A DNA stretch of 7,881 nucleotides from Lachnospiraceae bacterium UBA1258 (GTDB taxonomy: Bacteria; Bacillota; Clostridia; Lachnospirales; Lachnospiraceae), in NCBI GenBank assembly GCA_002308235.1, contig DBVS01000050.1, positions 1-7,881 on the forward strand, given 5' to 3'. The notes below the pieces were generated by a model, which saw only the letters and a list, made by a program, of their open reading frames with translations, ran no database searches and was not told where the DNA came from. A program made the translations under genes and the position numbers. This document shows positions 5,679 through 7,881 of this stretch, one piece after another; positions within the stretch are counted from its first letter, which is position 1, and each line of letters opens with the position of its first letter.

Positions 5679-7661
5679 TTAACAAATTTCGGAACCCGAA
5701 GGCATTTTTTTCTCGGGAGTCATCAGCGCAAGGTTTCCTTCCGCATCCTCCGCACAAAGCAGCATTCCCTCGGATTTAAGTCCCGCAATCTCCTTGGGAG
5801 CCAGGTTAACAAGCACCATTACCTTCTTTCCCACCATCTCTTCGGGAGAGTAGTGCTGCTTGATTCCCGAAAGGATCTGTCTTACGGTATCTCCGATCTT
5901 AACCTGGGAACAAAGAAGCTTTTTGGACTTCGGAACTTCTTCGCATTTGATGATCTCGCCTACCGCAAACTGGAGCTTTGCAAAATCGTCATAAGTGACT
6001 TCGGGACGGGTCTCAAGCTTGATCTCATCCTTTGAAGCCGCTTCCGCTGCGGGCTCTTCCGTAACTCCTGCCTCTGCCTTCTGGATCTTTGCTATCCTTT
6101 CGGCTTCAGCGTAAACATCCTTGATATCAAGCCTTGCAAAAAGGATCTCGGGCTTCTCGGTTACTTTGTTTCCCGAAGGATAGGAACCGAATTTATCAAG
6201 GGTATCAAAGTCTCTCAAAGAAACATTTAACTGCGCGGCGATCTTGTCCGCAGTCTCGGGCAGGAAAGGAGAAAGCAGGGATGCACCGATATTGATGCTC
6301 TCGCAAAGGTTGTAAAGAACGGTTGCGAGTCTGTCCTTCTTTGCTTCGTCCTTGGCAAGTACCCAGGGCTCGGTTTCGTCGATATACTTGTTGCAGCGCT
6401 TGAAAAGCGTGAAGATCTCGGTAATGGCGTCTGCCACATGAAGGGTGGCCATCTTGTCTTCAACCTTGCCGTAGCAGGCTGTTGCGACTGCCTTCAGATC
6501 CTCGTCAACGGCTTCCGAAACGTTTTTGTTTTCAACAACTCCGCCGAAGTACTTGTTGCTCATGGCAACGGTTCTGTTCACAAGATTTCCGAGAACGTTT
6601 GCAAGATCTGTGTTTACGCGCTCTGTCATAAGATCCCAGGAAATTGCGCCGTCGTTTTCGAAGGGCATCTCATGGATCATGAAGTATCTTACCGCATCCA
6701 CACCGAAGAATTTCGCAAGGTCATCGGCATAAAGAACGTTGCCTTTGGACTTACTCATCTTTCCGTCTGCCGTAAGAAGCCAGGGATGTCCGAATACCTG
6801 CTTGGGAAGGGGCTCACCCAAAGCCATTAAGATTATGGGCCAGTAAATTGTATGGAATCTTACGATATCCTTACCGATAAGGTGAAGATCCGCAGGCCAG
6901 AACTTCTTGTACTGGTCCGTGGAATTACCGTCTGCATCGTAGCCGATACCGGTAATGTAGTTGGTAAGAGCGTCAAGCCATACGTATACCACGTGCTTCG
7001 TATCGAAGGTTACGGGAATACCCCACTTAAATGAGGTTCTTGACACGCAAAGATCCTGAAGTCCCGGAAGCAGGAAGTTGTTCATCATCTCATTCTTTCT
7101 GGATACGGGCTGTATGAATTCGGGATGAGTGTTGATATAGTCGATAAGTTTGTCGGCATATTTGCTCATCTTGAAGAAATATGCTTCTTCCTTGGCAGGC
7201 TTAACTTCTCTGCCGCAGTCGGGGCACTTTCCGTCCTTAAGCTGGGAGGGTGTCCAGAAAGATTCGCAGGGAGTACAGTACAGACCTTCGTAAGCTCCCT
7301 TGTAGATATCGCCCTTGTCGTACATCTTCTTGAAGATCTTCTGAATCTGGGCTTCATGATCCGCATCGGTGGTGCGGATGAATTTGTCGTATGAAACGTT
7401 GAGACTGTCGCAGATGCCCCTGATGATGCCGGCTATCCGGTCAACGAATTCCTTGGGGGATATGCCCTCGGATGCGGCCTTTTCCTCTACCTTCTGGCCG
7501 TGCTCATCGGTTCCTGTCTGGAAAAAGACTTCAAAGCCCTGCTGTCTCTTGTGTCTGGCGATCGCATCCGCCATGACTATTTCATAAGAATTTCCTATAT
7601 GGGGTTTGCCTGATGTGTAGGCTATTGCCGTTGTAATGTAATAAGGTCCTTTATTCTGCAT
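5679..7661 (-). CDS. metG: Methionyl-tRNA synthetase with C-terminal tRNA-binding domain
   Basis: This 660-residue class I synthetase attaches methionine to initiator and elongator tRNA-Met in the cytoplasm. The Rossmann catalytic core carries the HIGH-type motif as HIGN (residues 21-24), a variant I recall from clostridial MetRS. A zinc knuckle CTPC...CPDC has cysteines at 129, 132, 146 and 149. KMSKS is at 301-305. The anticodon-binding helical domain spans about 345-510. An Ala/Glu-rich linker (about 517-553) leads to a C-terminal EMAP/Trbp111-type tRNA-binding domain (about 555-660), which in this family drives dimerisation. The ATG at 7659-7661 is preferred because AAGGTGAT (7666-7673) is a strong Shine-Dalgarno match at ideal spacing. 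An in-frame GTG three codons upstream (7668-7670) is itself part of that site. It is monocistronic or follows the J-domain gene, and ends at a strong terminator. I see no T-box or SAM riboswitch in the 80-base upstream gap. Confidence 0.98.
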   Translation of the reverse strand: MQNKGPYYITTAIAYTSGKPHIGNSYEIVMADAIARHKRQQGFEVFFQTGTDEHGQKVEEKAASEGISPKEFVDRIAGIIRGICDSLNVSYDKFIRTTDADHEAQIQKIFKKMYDKGDIYKGAYEGLYCTPCESFWTPSQLKDGKCPDCGREVKPAKEEAYFFKMSKYADKLIDYINTHPEFIQPVSRKNEMMNNFLLPGLQDLCVSRTSFKWGIPVTFDTKHVVYVWLDALTNYITGIGYDADGNSTDQYKKFWPADLHLIGKDIVRFHTIYWPIILMALGEPLPKQVFGHPWLLTADGKMSKSKGNVLYADDLAKFFGVDAVRYFMIHEMPFENDGAISWDLMTERVNTDLANVLGNLVNRTVAMSNKYFGGVVENKNVSEAVDEDLKAVATACYGKVEDKMATLHVADAITEIFTLFKRCNKYIDETEPWVLAKDEAKKDRLATVLYNLCESINIGASLLSPFLPETADKIAAQLNVSLRDFDTLDKFGSYPSGNKVTEKPEILFARLDIKDVYAEAERIAKIQKAEAGVTEEPAAEAASKDEIKLETRPEVTYDDFAKLQFAVGEIIKCEEVPKSKKLLCSQVKIGDTVRQILSGIKQHYSPEEMVGKKVMVLVNLAPKEIAGLKSEGMLLCAEDAEGNLALMTPEKKMPSGSEIC

Positions 7662-7665
7662 ACCT

Positions 7666-7673
7666 ATCACCTT
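7666..7673 (-). promoter_or_regulatory. metG: Shine-Dalgarno site that decides the metG start
   Basis: AAGGTGAT matches the 16S anti-Shine-Dalgarno complement over most of its length, with its AGG core 8 bases before the ATG at 7659-7661. The in-frame GTG at 7668-7670 falls inside this site and so is unlikely to be the start codon. Confidence 0.75.
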
Positions 7674-7710
7674 CCTTTTCGGCGTCGCATAACGAACGTC
7701 TGTCTTTTCG

Positions 7711-7719
7711 AATATAATA
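7711..7719 (-). promoter_or_regulatory. Weak candidate -10 region for metG
   Basis: The minus strand reads TATTATATT here, giving overlapping -10-like hexamers TATTAT and TATATT about 50 bases before the metG ATG. No acceptable -35 is present at the right distance. metG may instead be read through from the J-domain gene, since no terminator is seen in the 80-base gap. Confidence 0.25.
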
Positions 7720-7741
7720 GACTAATCTACCACAAATGGCT

Positions 7742-7881
7742 TTATTCGTCCATTAAACGCTTATATTCCTCGCATATCGCTTCAAAGATCGCCTCGGATC
7801 CGTTTCCGCTGTCCGGATGATAAACCTTGCACAGATCGCGGTATCTTTTCCTGATCTGTTCGGGAGTCCTGCAGCCCTCGA
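7742..7881 (-). CDS. J-domain (DnaJ-like) protein, C-terminal end
   Basis: The last 45 codons of a gene whose start lies beyond the window. The translation contains the end of J-domain helix II (IRKRYRDLCKVY), the HPD motif that stimulates Hsp70/DnaK ATPase, a short loop (SGNGS), and helix III (EAIFEAICEEYKRLM), then a TAA stop. The J domain is therefore at the extreme C-terminus, unlike DnaJ itself, where it is N-terminal and followed by Gly/Phe and zinc regions. It is either a very short stand-alone J protein or a longer protein with a terminal J domain. The stop is 80 bases from the metG ATG. Confidence 0.85.
   Translation of the reverse strand, partial: EGCRTPEQIRKRYRDLCKVYHPDSGNGSEAIFEAICEEYKRLMDE

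Noticed and set aside
5607..6035. 142-codon plus-strand frame over the metG terminator and metG 3' end
   Set aside because: It runs through the metG terminator hairpin and is antisense to the conserved tRNA-binding domain; its translation resembles no known protein.
7662..7741. Possible T-box or SAM riboswitch before metG
   Set aside because: The gap is only 80 bases, with no T-box core, specifier stem or terminator hairpin visible.

Overview
The window looks like ordinary chromosome from a low-to-mid GC Clostridia-type Firmicute. The Lachnospiraceae (Butyrivibrio-like) are the best guess. This rests on AGGAGG-type Shine-Dalgarno sites, a clostridial-type MetRS with HIGN in place of HIGH, a DUF624/YesL membrane protein, a MalK/MsmX-type sugar ABC ATPase, and a GGDEF plus tandem HD-domain signalling pair. 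The taxonomic call is an inference. All seven genes lie on the minus strand, so transcription runs from high to low coordinates.

Layout in transcription order. (1) 7742-7881 is the C-terminal end of a J-domain (DnaJ-like) protein, cut by the window edge. (2) 5679-7661 is a full-length methionyl-tRNA synthetase (metG), followed by a strong intrinsic terminator at 5610-5655. (3) A promoter with a perfect -10 (5556-5584) opens a tightly packed five-gene cluster: a monoacylglycerol-lipase-like alpha/beta hydrolase (4601-5524), a GNAT acetyltransferase whose start overlaps it by 19 bases (4119-4619), a protein with two HD domains of which the second is HD-GYP-like (2842-4089), a DUF624/YesL membrane protein with an acidic tail (1987-2832), and a membrane-anchored diguanylate cyclase (461-1954). 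(4) A 203-base AT-rich gap (258-460) carries a possible promoter, a palindrome and a leader hairpin. It is followed by the first 85 codons of a sugar-type ABC transporter ATPase (1-257).

The most interesting part is the five-gene cluster. It pairs a predicted c-di-GMP synthase, whose extracellular sensor I cannot assign, with a predicted c-di-GMP phosphodiesterase or receptor. In that second protein the metal-ligand set looks intact in the first HD domain and incomplete in the GYP-bearing second one. The neighbours are a lipase-like enzyme, an acetyltransferase and a sugar-uptake-associated membrane protein. A link between c-di-GMP and envelope or carbohydrate physiology is plausible but inferred. 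No mobile element, CRISPR array, rRNA or tRNA gene was seen, and no large novel system is evident.
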